Shown here: positions 8,189-16,923 of the stretch, piece after piece
How the letters are laid out: each line of letters begins with the position of its first letter
Numbering within the stretch: position 1 is the first letter of the stretch
Origin: Bacteriovorax sp.
Lineage (GTDB): Bacteria > Bdellovibrionota > Bacteriovoracia > Bacteriovoracales > Bacteriovoracaceae
Direction: 5' to 3'
NCBI GenBank assembly: GCA_014378525.1
Contig: JACMNL010000007.1
Location: forward strand, 1-44,706
Length of the DNA: 44,706 bases
The notes under the pieces: generated by a model
Database searches by the model: none
Told to the model about the DNA's origin: nothing
Seen by the model: only the letters and a program-made list of their open reading frames with translations
Made by a program: the position numbers and the translations under genes

Positions 8189-8773
8189 GTGAAAAAATTA
8201 ACATACATAACTCTGGTCGCTGTCATCGCAGTGTTTTATCAGAAAGCTTATGCTGTTCAGGAAACTTATTTTAAGGAGAAAAACCTTGAAGTTCCCTATC
8301 GTGAACAGGCCATCATCATTGGTAAAGAAGGTTTTTATCCCAACCGTTTAGTGGTCTATAAAGGCGAAAAAGTTCATTTTTTCGTGACAGCAGTTGGTGT
8401 CGATTCAGCATGCTTTAATATTCCCGACAAAAATGTTTTTTCAAGTCCATCAAAAGACAAAATCGCCGAGACCGATGTTTTTTTCGATAAGGTAGGCGTG
8501 TTTTCATTCAACTGCCCTAACAATACCTTCACCGGCAGAGTTATGGTTTTAGAAAAAGGTTCCGATAGAGATGAGACAAACAGAAGAGGACTTGCCTCTG
8601 ATGTGGTGAAAGTGTGGCGACCGAAAGACACTCCAAGTGAATGGGTGGAAATTAAACGCACTGATTTAAAAGAAGATTATATTGATTTGGATCACGACAG
8701 AGTTGAGCGTTCAGAACCTAAAGGTCAGGAGCGCGAAGAGATAAATCTTGGTCGTGATATGGCCTCGGAGTAA
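8189..8773 (+). CDS. exported cupredoxin-like protein with altered metal ligands
   Basis: A 194-residue protein with a signal peptide ending AYA. Residues about 40-122 have the cupredoxin strand pattern: GFYPNRLVVYKGEKVHFFVT, then ACFNIPDKNVF, then FSFNCPNNTFTGRVMVLEKG. In copper-binding relatives the first position is His (HNFxI) and the last loop is C-x2-H-x3-M. Here Cys75 and Cys109 are present, but the loop His and Met are Asn and Phe or Thr. A charged tail of about 70 residues follows. The GTG start is preceded by GAGAGGA. It lies ten bases before cpaF, so a link with that ATPase is likely. Confidence 0.65.
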   Translation: MKKLTYITLVAVIAVFYQKAYAVQETYFKEKNLEVPYREQAIIIGKEGFYPNRLVVYKGEKVHFFVTAVGVDSACFNIPDKNVFSSPSKDKIAETDVFFDKVGVFSFNCPNNTFTGRVMVLEKGSDRDETNRRGLASDVVKVWRPKDTPSEWVEIKRTDLKEDYIDLDHDRVERSEPKGQEREEINLGRDMASE

Positions 8774-8782
8774 TAAGAATTT

Positions 8783-9928
8783 ATGTCATCAGTATTTAAG
8801 GACGCCATTGACCAGTTTCTTTATCCCATCAAGGATCTTCTTGATGACGTTGGTGTATCAGAAATCATGATCAACGGGCCGAAAGAAATTTTCGTAGAGA
8901 AAAAAGGTCTCGTTTATAAAACAGATGCACAATTCCACAATGAAGAAGCACTTCTGTCAGCGATGAGGGCCATTGCCCAGTCAGTTGGAAGACGTATTGA
9001 TAAAGACAACCCTCGTCTGGACGCCCGTCTTCCGGATGGGTCACGTATCCACGTTGTACTTCCGCCAATGGCGAAAAATGGAACGACAGTTGCGATCAGA
9101 AAATTTTCAAAAGAAAAACTGACTTTGAATGATTTAATTACGTTTGGATCTTTATCAAAAGATGCAGCGAGATTTCTGGATATTTGTATTTTCCTGGGAA
9201 AAAACATTATTGTTTCAGGCGGTACAGGTTCAGGAAAGACGACAATGTTAAACGTTCTGGGATCACGTATTCCAAAAACACAGCGATTAATTATTATTGA
9301 AGATGCGGCGGAGTTACAGGTAAAAGCTGAGCACGTTGTAAACTTTGAAACCAGAAAAGCTGATGCTGAAAGAGGAACAACTGAAGTCACAATTCGTGAC
9401 CTGGTTATTTCGGCCATGAGACTACGTCCCGACAGAATTATCGTCGGAGAGGTCCGTGGAGAAGAAGCACTCGATTTAATCCAGGTAATGAACACAGGTC
9501 ACGATGGTTCAATGGGAACTGTTCACGCGAACAATCCTGTCGATGCGTGTACCCGCCTTGAAACTTTATGTTTAATGGGTGATACGAAAATTCCTGCGGA
9601 CGCCATCAGAAAAATGGTGGGATCTGCTATGCAGATTATCGTTCAGTGTTCACGTTACCATGACGGTGGAAGAAGAACGTCTCACGTTTCAGAAATCATC
9701 GGTATCGATAAAAACGGAAACTATATTTCACGTGATATTTTTAAATGGGTTCAGACCGGAAAGGATCCTGAGACTGGAAAATATATCGGTGAGATGGTGT
9801 CATGTAATTATGTTCCGACATTCTTTGAAGATATCGTCGTCAACAAACTTCCATTCCCGAAGAGCAATTTTTTAGCTCCTGAATGGTACAATCAAAAATT
9901 AAAGGGTGATAAGGGCGAAGCGGCCTAA
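8783..9928 (+). CDS. CpaF/TadA family secretion ATPase
   Basis: A 381-residue ATPase of the type II/IV secretion superfamily. The N-terminal domain has the CpaF signature VSEIMINGPKEIFVE and RLDARLPDGSRIH. Walker A is GGTGSGKT (146-153). The Asp box is IIIEDAAELQ and Walker B is the RPDRIIVGEVRG segment. The His box is MGTVHANNP. CpaF/TadA proteins power Tad/Flp pilus assembly or related export, but no TadB, TadC, CpaB or pilin gene is in the window. The upstream partners are three exported proteins. Confidence 0.88.
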   Translation: MSSVFKDAIDQFLYPIKDLLDDVGVSEIMINGPKEIFVEKKGLVYKTDAQFHNEEALLSAMRAIAQSVGRRIDKDNPRLDARLPDGSRIHVVLPPMAKNGTTVAIRKFSKEKLTLNDLITFGSLSKDAARFLDICIFLGKNIIVSGGTGSGKTTMLNVLGSRIPKTQRLIIIEDAAELQVKAEHVVNFETRKADAERGTTEVTIRDLVISAMRLRPDRIIVGEVRGEEALDLIQVMNTGHDGSMGTVHANNPVDACTRLETLCLMGDTKIPADAIRKMVGSAMQIIVQCSRYHDGGRRTSHVSEIIGIDKNGNYISRDIFKWVQTGKDPETGKYIGEMVSCNYVPTFFEDIVVNKLPFPKSNFLAPEWYNQKLKGDKGEAA

Positions 9929-9943
9929 AAATTTTAACGCCAG

Positions 9944-10195
9944 CTATTCGAACTCTACATCAATTCCATCAGGGCCGATTTCTACAGAGACTTCTGCTGC
10001 TTCTTCTTTTTTTGCATCAACAACAATATTCTTTAAGTCTTCAACTGAGATTTCCGGATCTAGATCGAAATCGAGAGAGATGGCATTCACAAGATTGTGA
10101 AGGACTTCGTAGTCACGTAATGCTTTGAACTGGTCAATCTTTACGGTAAGAGTGTAAGTGTGGTCTTTGGCATCCTGAACGACATCTATTTTCAC
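9944..10195 (-). CDS. small acidic protein of unknown function
   Basis: An 83-residue acidic protein without signal peptide or membrane segment, with a predicted beta-alpha-beta pattern (MKIDVVQDAKDHTYTLTVKI and a C-terminal EIGPDGIDVEFE). The GTG start is supported by AGGAGA eight bases upstream. It is convergent with cpaF (15 bases apart). I do not recognise the family. Confidence 0.65.
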   Translation of the reverse strand: MKIDVVQDAKDHTYTLTVKIDQFKALRDYEVLHNLVNAISLDFDLDPEISVEDLKNIVVDAKKEEAAEVSVEIGPDGIDVEFE

Positions 10196-10242
10196 AAAGC
10201 TTCTCCTAAAAGCAGTAACGGTTATAACATCTGAGACCGGAT

Positions 10243-10539
10243 TTATTCTTTGATCTCTTTAATCGTCATTGAAGGTATTATAGCAACGACTTTCACTTTT
10301 TGATCAATTTTTTGAGCTTTTTCAAGCTTTGCTTTAATTTCTGCGAATTGCGGATGTTCTTTGCCTACCTTATAGAGGGCCGCATGGCGGTTAAACTTGA
10401 CCACCAGGACGGGTCCTTCTTCAGTGACTGACTTGATGGCGTCGGTAAAGGAGTCGGTTAATTCAGGCTTCTGCATAGTCTCTGCTTGTAAGTGGGATGA
10501 AAAAAGGAGTGAGGCAAATACAACAAGAAGTGATTTCAT
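10243..10539 (-). CDS. small exported partner of the glutaminase gene, unknown function
   Basis: A 98-residue protein with a signal peptide (MKSLLVVFASLLFSSHLQAE). The mature domain is about 78 residues with GPVLVVKFNRHAALYKV and a C-terminal VKVVAIIPSMTIKEIKE. Its ATG overlaps the stop of the upstream glutaminase-like gene by four bases (ATGA), so the two are translationally coupled. Coupling of an exported enzyme with a small exported protein suggests an inhibitor, chaperone or immunity-like role. That is inference; no family was recognised. Confidence 0.7.
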   Translation of the reverse strand: MKSLLVVFASLLFSSHLQAETMQKPELTDSFTDAIKSVTEEGPVLVVKFNRHAALYKVGKEHPQFAEIKAKLEKAQKIDQKVKVVAIIPSMTIKEIKE

Positions 10540-11267
10540 TCGGATCCTTTGGCGCTTAGTTTCTGGGTCATCTCGAGCATCTCACCCATGCGTCCATAAT
10601 TGCGGTTGGTTTGTTTCATACTATCTAAATCTTCTTCTGAATAATCTTTTAAATCGGCGTGACGTGAATCGGGGTCGTAGTTAAATCTTTTGGTGAAGTA
10701 TTCACTCTTCATTCTGGAATTTGGATTTTTTAGTAAAAAAGATTTCCATTCATCGTAAGAAACCGGGTGATCAAAAAGACCCGGGTCAATCACTGTCGGA
10801 ATATTTTTTCCATTTTTTTTCACCATCACCAGACTCGCTACATGATAACTCCATCCGGCCTCACCTAATTTGGTGTCGACAAAAAGTTCGCCTTCTACAA
10901 AAGCTTTCCCTGATACAATTCCCATGTCATCCATGTCGAGGGCCATCTTGTGAGCTCTGGCATAACAGCCGTCGAGTGGATAATTAAAAGGAATGTCTTC
11001 ATCATTTTTTAGCTTGTTAAAAACATCCATCGCACGCTCTTCCGTCATAACTGTAAGCTCAACACTTTTTTTATTAAGAGCTGAGTAGACGGTTGCTGAC
11101 TGAACTTGAGATTGCGCGCACTGACTGCAGTTTTCATCTGTATCAATTGATCCGGCACTTTTAATTTTTGAAGAAAATGATTTGAGTTGATCAGTGAGAG
11201 CATCACTCGCATATAGCGATGAAAAATTTAAGATCAAAAGGGACGTAATAAGGAAACTACGAATCAT
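10536..11267 (-). CDS. exported protein-glutaminase-like deamidase
   Basis: A 243-residue protein with a signal peptide ending SLYAS. Residues about 97-165 match the protein-glutaminase fold known from Chryseobacterium: DGCYARAHKM with predicted nucleophile Cys101, WSYHVASLV with His142 and VIDPGLF with Asp161. The same three blocks occur in the same order and spacing in the Chryseobacterium enzyme as I remember it. That enzyme deamidates glutamine side chains in intact proteins. An N-terminal C-x2-C pair (NCSQC) lies in what may be a propeptide. The following small exported gene overlaps it by four bases. The target is unknown. Confidence 0.78.
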   Translation of the reverse strand: MIRSFLITSLLILNFSSLYASDALTDQLKSFSSKIKSAGSIDTDENCSQCAQSQVQSATVYSALNKKSVELTVMTEERAMDVFNKLKNDEDIPFNYPLDGCYARAHKMALDMDDMGIVSGKAFVEGELFVDTKLGEAGWSYHVASLVMVKKNGKNIPTVIDPGLFDHPVSYDEWKSFLLKNPNSRMKSEYFTKRFNYDPDSRHADLKDYSEEDLDSMKQTNRNYGRMGEMLEMTQKLSAKGSE

Positions 11268-11384
11268 AGATTAATTCTAAACCGGCCTGAATTTTTTGGG
11301 CGGACTAAGTATAAATTTCCTCACTATTGCAATTGCATCTCTGAAGATACTTGATAGAGTCTGTCGGATTTGTGACAATAGCTT

Positions 11385-12035
11385 ATGAGTTTAAAACAAG
11401 AAAAAGCTGATTACATCTTAAAGCGCCTGGAAGAATTATATCCCGAGACGCCGATTCCACTCGACCATAAAGATCCTTACACTTTGTTGATAGCTGTTTT
11501 ACTTTCAGCTCAATGTACTGATGTAAGGGTGAATCAGATTACGCCCAAACTTTTTAAGATGGCCGATAATCCAAAAGAGATGGTGAAACATTCTGTAAAA
11601 GAGATTGAAGATATTATTCGTCCCTGTGGACTCAGTCCCCGTAAATCAAAAGCGATTCATGAGCTCTCACAAATTCTTCTCGATAAACATAACGGACAGG
11701 TTCCGGAGAGTTTTGAAGATCTAGAAGAGCTTCCGGGAGTCGGACATAAAACCGCTTCAGTTGTGATGGCACAAAGTTTTGGAGTCCCCGCATTTCCGGT
11801 TGATACCCATATTCACAGACTCGCTCAAAGATGGGGGCTTACATCCGGAAAAAATGTAGAGCAGACAGAAGCAGATTTGAAAAAAGTTTTTCCAAGAGAC
11901 AAATGGAATAAACTTCATCTGCAGATTATTTTTTATGGAAGAGAGCACTGTACGGCACGCGGTTGTGACGGGCTTCAATGTGACTTGTGTTCATCACTTA
12001 ATTTTTTGAGAAAAACACCAGTCATAACGAAATAA
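11385..12035 (+). CDS. nth: endonuclease III
   Basis: A 216-residue bifunctional DNA glycosylase/AP lyase of base excision repair. The helix-hairpin-helix is LPGVGHKTA with catalytic Lys122. The catalytic Asp140 lies in FPVDTH. The C-terminal cysteines Cys189, Cys194, Cys199 and Cys202 give spacing C-x4-C-x4-C-x2-C, instead of the classical C-x6-C-x2-C-x5-C of the 4Fe-4S loop. The iron-sulphur site is therefore a variant or may be lost. It is convergent with the next gene, with four bases between the stops. Confidence 0.93.
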   Translation: MSLKQEKADYILKRLEELYPETPIPLDHKDPYTLLIAVLLSAQCTDVRVNQITPKLFKMADNPKEMVKHSVKEIEDIIRPCGLSPRKSKAIHELSQILLDKHNGQVPESFEDLEELPGVGHKTASVVMAQSFGVPAFPVDTHIHRLAQRWGLTSGKNVEQTEADLKKVFPRDKWNKLHLQIIFYGREHCTARGCDGLQCDLCSSLNFLRKTPVITK

Positions 12036-12039
12036 AATA

Positions 12040-13179
12040 TCAGGATTCAGTTTCCTGGCCTGGTATTCTAAGGGCCTCATCCATATCAGCGCTCATTAAT
12101 CCTGCGATCCATTGAAGCCAGAAATAATCTGAACTTTCAAAAAGAATTTTAATGACCGAAGTAATAGGTATCGCAAGAATTAAACCTACGCCACCCCAGA
12201 GTTCACCCCAGACAATCAGAGCAATCGTTGATGTTGTTGCATTGATATTGACCTGAGAGCCAAGTATTTTAGGTGTGATAAAATCTGCAATAAAAAAGTG
12301 TATAGCAACACAAAGTCCGTAAATAATCAGCGGTCCGCCGATTGTTTGCGTTTGTGTGTAGAGACCTATGGCGGGAAGTATGCCGGAGAGTACTGCACCA
12401 GCAAACGGAATGATGTTAAAAAATGTGGCAAGAGCGGCCGTCGTAAAAATTGATGGAACTGCAAAAAAGTAAAACAGAAGCGCAAAAATCGGATAAGTAA
12501 TTGCTGCAAGAATCAGGTTACCGAGAAAAAATGATTTAGTAGAACGAACAATTTTTTTCCAGGTATTACCTGCCGTTTCCGGGTTATTGTAGGCCTTTGT
12601 AAAAATCTTCCCCAGACCGTCTCTTTCAACGAGTAAAAAGAAGGCCAGGACAGGTACCAGCAAAATAAAAGTAAAAACAGTCGCAGCACTTCCCAGACCA
12701 TGAATAATGGTGCCGCCGATTTCACCTCCGAAAGGAGTTGTCTGAACGATTTCTACTTTAGAGATATTTGAGTGTGGTGTGCTTGTTCCAGGGACTAAGT
12801 TTGTTATCTTGGTATTCCAGCTGGTCCATGAATTATTGAGAGAATCCAGCACTTCAGAAAATATTTTTTTAGACTGATCCAGTTCCTGATAGACTCCGGA
12901 GAAGAGAGATCCCAGAATACAGGTGACAAGTACAATGAGTCCCGTTGCAACCAGGATGACAAATAAAGCGGAGAGTGTCGTTGACCATTTTTTTTTCTTC
13001 AGGAATTCCGCAATCGGATCCAGAAGCACGAATAAAAAAAACGCATTAACCATCCACAGACAAACAGTCGCTGTTTCTGTTATTAAACACCCGATGGCAT
13101 AAATGGCAATTAACCATACAGGAAGGATTAACAATCTAGTGGCAGAGGAATTTTGCAGGTCAATCTTTTTTTCAATCAT
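12040..13179 (-). CDS. AI-2E family membrane transporter (UPF0118/PerM type)
   Basis: A 379-residue polytopic membrane protein with about seven to eight hydrophobic segments. A soluble loop lies between the second and third groups (about residues 100-160). The family signature near the C-terminus is FITPKILGSQVNINATTS followed by WGELWGGVGLILAIPI. Family members are annotated as AI-2 exporters, PerM permeases or Na+/H+ antiporters, and substrate assignment is uncertain. It is followed 15 bases upstream on the same strand by an unknown gene and is probably co-transcribed with it. Confidence 0.85.
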   Translation of the reverse strand: MIEKKIDLQNSSATRLLILPVWLIAIYAIGCLITETATVCLWMVNAFFLFVLLDPIAEFLKKKKWSTTLSALFVILVATGLIVLVTCILGSLFSGVYQELDQSKKIFSEVLDSLNNSWTSWNTKITNLVPGTSTPHSNISKVEIVQTTPFGGEIGGTIIHGLGSAATVFTFILLVPVLAFFLLVERDGLGKIFTKAYNNPETAGNTWKKIVRSTKSFFLGNLILAAITYPIFALLFYFFAVPSIFTTAALATFFNIIPFAGAVLSGILPAIGLYTQTQTIGGPLIIYGLCVAIHFFIADFITPKILGSQVNINATTSTIALIVWGELWGGVGLILAIPITSVIKILFESSDYFWLQWIAGLMSADMDEALRIPGQETES

Positions 13180-13194
13180 GGGATCCTTAATATA

Positions 13195-13944
13195 TTAAGC
13201 ATGCATGCCTTTCGAAAGTGCAGACAGAAGTTGGATAAACTGATCAAACATTTCGCGTTTTCTAAATGAATAATCTCCCGACAATGCCGGTTTTTGATCA
13301 CCAGGTTTTTCACCAGGCTTCACATTGTAAATAATCACTCTCAAATTTTTATCTTCCAGAAGTAAAAACGTCATATCGAGATTAAAGCAGATCAATCTCA
13401 TTTCGTTCATTTTTGTTTTAGGGTTAACTCCCGCAAAAAAAGTCGTCTGAAAAAGATATTCTGGATTAGTTAAGCTCTCTAGCACAGCTTTTATCAGCAT
13501 TTCAAAACTTACACGCATCCACTCGACAGCTTTATCTTCAGCTTCCATTTGTCTCGGACTGAATTCACTTTCATTCATGGCGCAGGTAAACGTTTTTAAT
13601 TCTTTTTCAATAAAGGCATCGAGAATATTATTGAAGAGCACTCTGGTGTTGATGATTTCCATCTCGTTAGTCATGTTGCCGCTGTAAATTTTTTCTTTGC
13701 CCTGAAAAACGTGGTGTGCAATTCCAGATTTAAGTTCGGCCATCTGAAAAGAAACAGGTGGGGTCTCTTTGGAGAAATGTGAATTTAAAACCAGCTCCTT
13801 TGTGAGGATACTGTCAGAAATAGTTCTCTGGTTAATGGCGAGTGCCATCCACGGGTATTTCGCCAAAGTCTCATTATGGTTGTGAGCAATGTAAAAAGAC
13901 TCGAGTTTCTGGAATGGATTTTTTTTAAAGAGGTCAAATATCAT
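13195..13944 (-). CDS. conserved hypothetical cytosolic protein
   Basis: A 249-residue protein if read from the ATG at 13944 (MIFDLFKKNPF). An in-frame upstream ATG at 13992 is possible but would leave almost no spacer to murI, and the later ATG lies downstream of an AAAGGA. There is no signal peptide or membrane helix. It has mixed alpha/beta composition with a Met/Phe-rich middle and the segment LICFNLDMTFLLLEDKNLRVIIYN. I do not recognise the family. It is divergent from murI and upstream of the AI-2E-type transporter in the same operon. Confidence 0.65.
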   Translation of the reverse strand: MIFDLFKKNPFQKLESFYIAHNHNETLAKYPWMALAINQRTISDSILTKELVLNSHFSKETPPVSFQMAELKSGIAHHVFQGKEKIYSGNMTNEMEIINTRVLFNNILDAFIEKELKTFTCAMNESEFSPRQMEAEDKAVEWMRVSFEMLIKAVLESLTNPEYLFQTTFFAGVNPKTKMNEMRLICFNLDMTFLLLEDKNLRVIIYNVKPGEKPGDQKPALSGDYSFRKREMFDQFIQLLSALSKGMHA

Positions 13945-14012
13945 ATTTGAGAGTGATTCCTTTCGATTTATTCTTAACAATAATTGAAACATTGATTAAG
14001 ATAGACCCATTA

Positions 14013-14813
14013 ATGGAAAATGACAAAAAAATGGATATTACCCAGCACCGGATCGGAGTTTTTGACTCTGGAATCGGAGGTTTGTCAGTTTTAAAAGAGT
14101 TGCTCAAAACTTTTCCAGAAGCACAATACTATTATTTCAGTGACGACGCTCATGCTCCCTACGGGCCAAAATCCGATGAATTCATCACTGACAGGTCTTT
14201 TAAAATTACTCAAGAGCTCGTTGACCAGGGCCCTGAGCTGATTGTGGTGGCCTGCAATACAGCAACGGCCGCAAGTATTGATGCTCTTCGCGCACATTAT
14301 CCGAACATGACATTTGTTGGCGTTGAGCCTTATCTCAACGCAATTTATAAAGAAACAACTCCTGCCAAGATGGTCGTATTGACGACAGAATCTACGGGGA
14401 AGTCAGAACGATTTAAAAGATTAAAAGAACGTCTAGACCCCATAGGGTTTATCGATAATTTTTCATTGAAGAATCTGGCCCGTATGGTGGAAGAGTTTTA
14501 TTATGATCCAGGCCTTGAAGCACAGTTTGACCGTGAGCTTGAATTGGAATTAGCTCCGCTGCAGGGAAAAAATTATACCCATGCTATTTTAGGGTGCACT
14601 CACTATCCGCTGGTTAGAAATAAAATTGAAATGATTTTAAATTTAAAAACGCTGAGCCCGTGTCCGTATGTGGCACAAAGAGTGAGAGAGCTTTCAGTAA
14701 AGGACAATGAAGTTTTAAGTCCTGCTGATCATGAGTTTTATTTTTATTCGAGCAGTAAACCCGGATGGACTAAAAAAGACCGCGATAATTTTTTGGGGCC
14801 ATTTAAAAAATAA
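14013..14813 (+). CDS. murI: glutamate racemase
   Basis: A 266-residue enzyme from the ATG at 14013, which interconverts L- and D-glutamate for peptidoglycan synthesis. The N-terminal motif is GVFDSGIGGLSVL. The two catalytic cysteines are Cys81 (VACNTATA) and Cys195 (LGCTHYPL). The longer reading from 13947 adds 22 residues before the conserved start and overlaps the divergent gene, so I prefer 14013; another ATG at 14031 is also possible. It lies nine bases before eno. Confidence 0.95.
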   Translation: MENDKKMDITQHRIGVFDSGIGGLSVLKELLKTFPEAQYYYFSDDAHAPYGPKSDEFITDRSFKITQELVDQGPELIVVACNTATAASIDALRAHYPNMTFVGVEPYLNAIYKETTPAKMVVLTTESTGKSERFKRLKERLDPIGFIDNFSLKNLARMVEEFYYDPGLEAQFDRELELELAPLQGKNYTHAILGCTHYPLVRNKIEMILNLKTLSPCPYVAQRVRELSVKDNEVLSPADHEFYFYSSSKPGWTKKDRDNFLGPFKK

Positions 14814-14822
14814 GGATTTTGT

Positions 14823-16103
14823 ATGTCAAAAATTAAATCGATTCATGCACGTCAGATTCTCGATTCACGTGGTAACCCGACAGTTGAAGTTGATCTGTTC
14901 ACAGACGGCGGACACATGGGAAGAGCAGCAGTTCCGTCTGGAGCATCAACGGGATCAAAAGAGGCCCTAGAGTTAAGAGACGGAGACAAGTCTTACTACA
15001 TGGGAAAATCTGTTTTAAAAGCGGTAAAAAATGTTAATGAAATCCTTGCACCAAAACTTATCGGTGTTGAAGTGACTGACCAGAAAAAAATCGATTCAAT
15101 CATGCTGGAGCTTGATGGAACGGAAAACAAATCCAAGCTTGGAGCTAACGCTCTTCTTGGAGTTTCTATGGCCGCTGCAAGAGCTGGTGCACTTGATTCA
15201 AGCATGAGTTTATTTAAATATCTTTATGAAAAATGTAAGGCTCCAAACGCAGAGAAAAGATATGTGATGCCAACTCCACTGATGAATATCATCAACGGTG
15301 GATCTCACGCTTCAAACAATCTTGATATCCAGGAATTCATGATCGTTCCTCACTTGAAAAAATCTTTCGGTGAAAACCTTCGTGCAGGCGTGGAAGTTTT
15401 CCATGCACTTAAAAAAGTTTTAACTGAATCAAACCACTCAACTAACGTTGGTGACGAAGGTGGATTCGCTCCGGACTTAAAGTCTCACGAAGAAGCTATC
15501 GAGCTTATTTTAAAAGCAATCACGGCCGCTGGTTATAAACCAGGTGTGGATATTTCATTGTCTCTTGATGCTGCTGCCAGCGAGTTCTACAAAAACGGCA
15601 AGTACAGTATGCAAGGAAAAGAGTACACTACTGCCGACATGATCAATTACTATTCAGATTTATGTGCAAAATATCCGATATATTCCATTGAAGACGGTCT
15701 GGATGAAGGTGACCACCAGGGCTGGATTGATTTAACAAAAGTCCTAGGTTCAAAAGTTGTTTTAGTTGGTGACGATCTATTTGTTACAAACAAAAAAATC
15801 TTTGAAGCAGGAATTAAAACAGGTGAAGCAAACGCCATCCTGGTTAAGGTAAATCAAATCGGAACTATGAGCGAGACATTTGAAGCGATGCAATTGGGTT
15901 ACGATAACCATTACAAAGCGATCATCTCACACCGCTCAGGGGAAACAGGGGACTCTTTCATTGCAGATTTAGCAGTAGCAACGGGATCAGGTCACATTAA
16001 GACCGGATCGGCGAGCCGCTCTGACCGTATGGAAAAATATAACCAGCTTCTTCGCATTGAAGAAGAGCTTGGTGCTCAGGCGATTTATCTTCCTGTAAAA
16101 TAA
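14823..16103 (+). CDS. eno: enolase
   Basis: A 426-residue glycolytic enzyme converting 2-phosphoglycerate to phosphoenolpyruvate, of full family length. Visible signatures are [15 protein letters not shown] and PSGASTG at the N-terminus, then [19 protein letters not shown]. The metal-binding acids are in [19 protein letters not shown] and VGDDLFVTN, and the loop is [17 protein letters not shown]. It starts after AAGGA, nine bases downstream of murI. Confidence 0.98.
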   Translation: MSKIKSIHARQILDSRGNPTVEVDLFTDGGHMGRAAVPSGASTGSKEALELRDGDKSYYMGKSVLKAVKNVNEILAPKLIGVEVTDQKKIDSIMLELDGTENKSKLGANALLGVSMAAARAGALDSSMSLFKYLYEKCKAPNAEKRYVMPTPLMNIINGGSHASNNLDIQEFMIVPHLKKSFGENLRAGVEVFHALKKVLTESNHSTNVGDEGGFAPDLKSHEEAIELILKAITAAGYKPGVDISLSLDAAASEFYKNGKYSMQGKEYTTADMINYYSDLCAKYPIYSIEDGLDEGDHQGWIDLTKVLGSKVVLVGDDLFVTNKKIFEAGIKTGEANAILVKVNQIGTMSETFEAMQLGYDNHYKAIISHRSGETGDSFIADLAVATGSGHIKTGSASRSDRMEKYNQLLRIEEELGAQAIYLPVK

Positions 16104-16111
16104 ATCTAAGC

Positions 16112-16157
16112 ACACAAGACTCTCTTCAAGTTTGAAAAGCAAAAGAGGGTCTTGTGT
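16112..16157 (+). promoter_or_regulatory. hairpin covering the RBS and start codon of the next gene
   Basis: The left arm ACACAAGACTCTCTT (16112-16126) pairs with AAGAGGGTCTTGTGT (16143-16157) over 15 positions with a single G-U wobble, across a 16-base loop. The right arm contains both the GAGGG ribosome-binding site (16145-16149) and the GTG start (16154-16156) of the kinase-like gene. No T-tract follows, so it looks more like an RNA structure controlling translation, or an RNA processing site after eno, than a terminator. Confidence 0.7.
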
Positions 16158-16858
16158 TCTCATTTAAAAAGAAACTTATTCCAGATTCAGAGACACACGA
16201 AGTTCACGACCTGAAAGAGCGTTTGTTTTTTCACGATATCATCAATCACACTCACGGCCTTGTACTGTTTTTAAACCAGAAAGAAATTCAGAAAGATAAT
16301 ATCAATCAGGAAGAAATTAAAATGATTTCCAGTGAGATTAAAACTCTGCAGAGTTTAATCCGCGATCATTTCGATTTCAAACATAAAAATCTTGTGCAGA
16401 CATTTGACTGGGTTCCATTTAGTTATGCCAAACTTGCCTTTGATAATCTGTCACAGACTTATTTGATGGATAAAAAAGTAACGACATCATTTGATATAAG
16501 GGAAAATGAAAACCTGGTTTATTATCCAAGTTTTTATAGAATCCTTAACAACCTCATTAAAAATATTTCTGAATCACATTCTACTCATGTGGAATTCGCA
16601 TTCAAGATTAGTGACTCGGGGATCGAACTTGTTACTAAAAACGAAATGAAAGTGAAGAATGAAAAAAATTTACCCGAGCATTTGTCACGGGTAATTCTCA
16701 ATGAGCAGAAAAAAATTCACGGTCTGGGCCTCGAGTCCGTTTATCATTTAGCTGAGGAAAACGGCGGAACTTTCAGCTTCGAGATCAATGATAGTGTGTG
16801 GACAAACAGATTGTTTCTTCCAACCTCAAAAATTAAATCCGACAAAATTCCTGCATAA
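16154..16858 (+). CDS. soluble histidine-kinase-like ATPase domain protein
   Basis: A 234-residue protein without sensor or membrane segments. A short helical N-terminus contains FFHDIINHTHG (His27-Asp28), which resembles a DHp/phosphoacceptor site. It is followed by an HATPase-like region with NNLIKNISE (N box), a weak middle and HGLGLESVYHLAEENGG (G box). The start is a GTG inside a strong hairpin (16112-16157). It is likely a small phosphotransfer or kinase-like protein; without an obvious D-box it could be inactive as a kinase. No response regulator is adjacent. Confidence 0.7.
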   Translation: MFSFKKKLIPDSETHEVHDLKERLFFHDIINHTHGLVLFLNQKEIQKDNINQEEIKMISSEIKTLQSLIRDHFDFKHKNLVQTFDWVPFSYAKLAFDNLSQTYLMDKKVTTSFDIRENENLVYYPSFYRILNNLIKNISESHSTHVEFAFKISDSGIELVTKNEMKVKNEKNLPEHLSRVILNEQKKIHGLGLESVYHLAEENGGTFSFEINDSVWTNRLFLPTSKIKSDKIPA

Positions 16859-16923
16859 TTACTTGCAACTCAAATAAAAAGTTTCTAATCTAGTATTACA
16901 TCAATCCACGGAAAGGAGTGAGC

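Noticed and set aside
8914-9495. Long reverse-strand open frame of 193 codons inside cpaF
   Set aside because: It is antisense to the Walker A and B regions of a clear CpaF ATPase, has low-complexity Ser/Ile-rich content and no ribosome-binding site.
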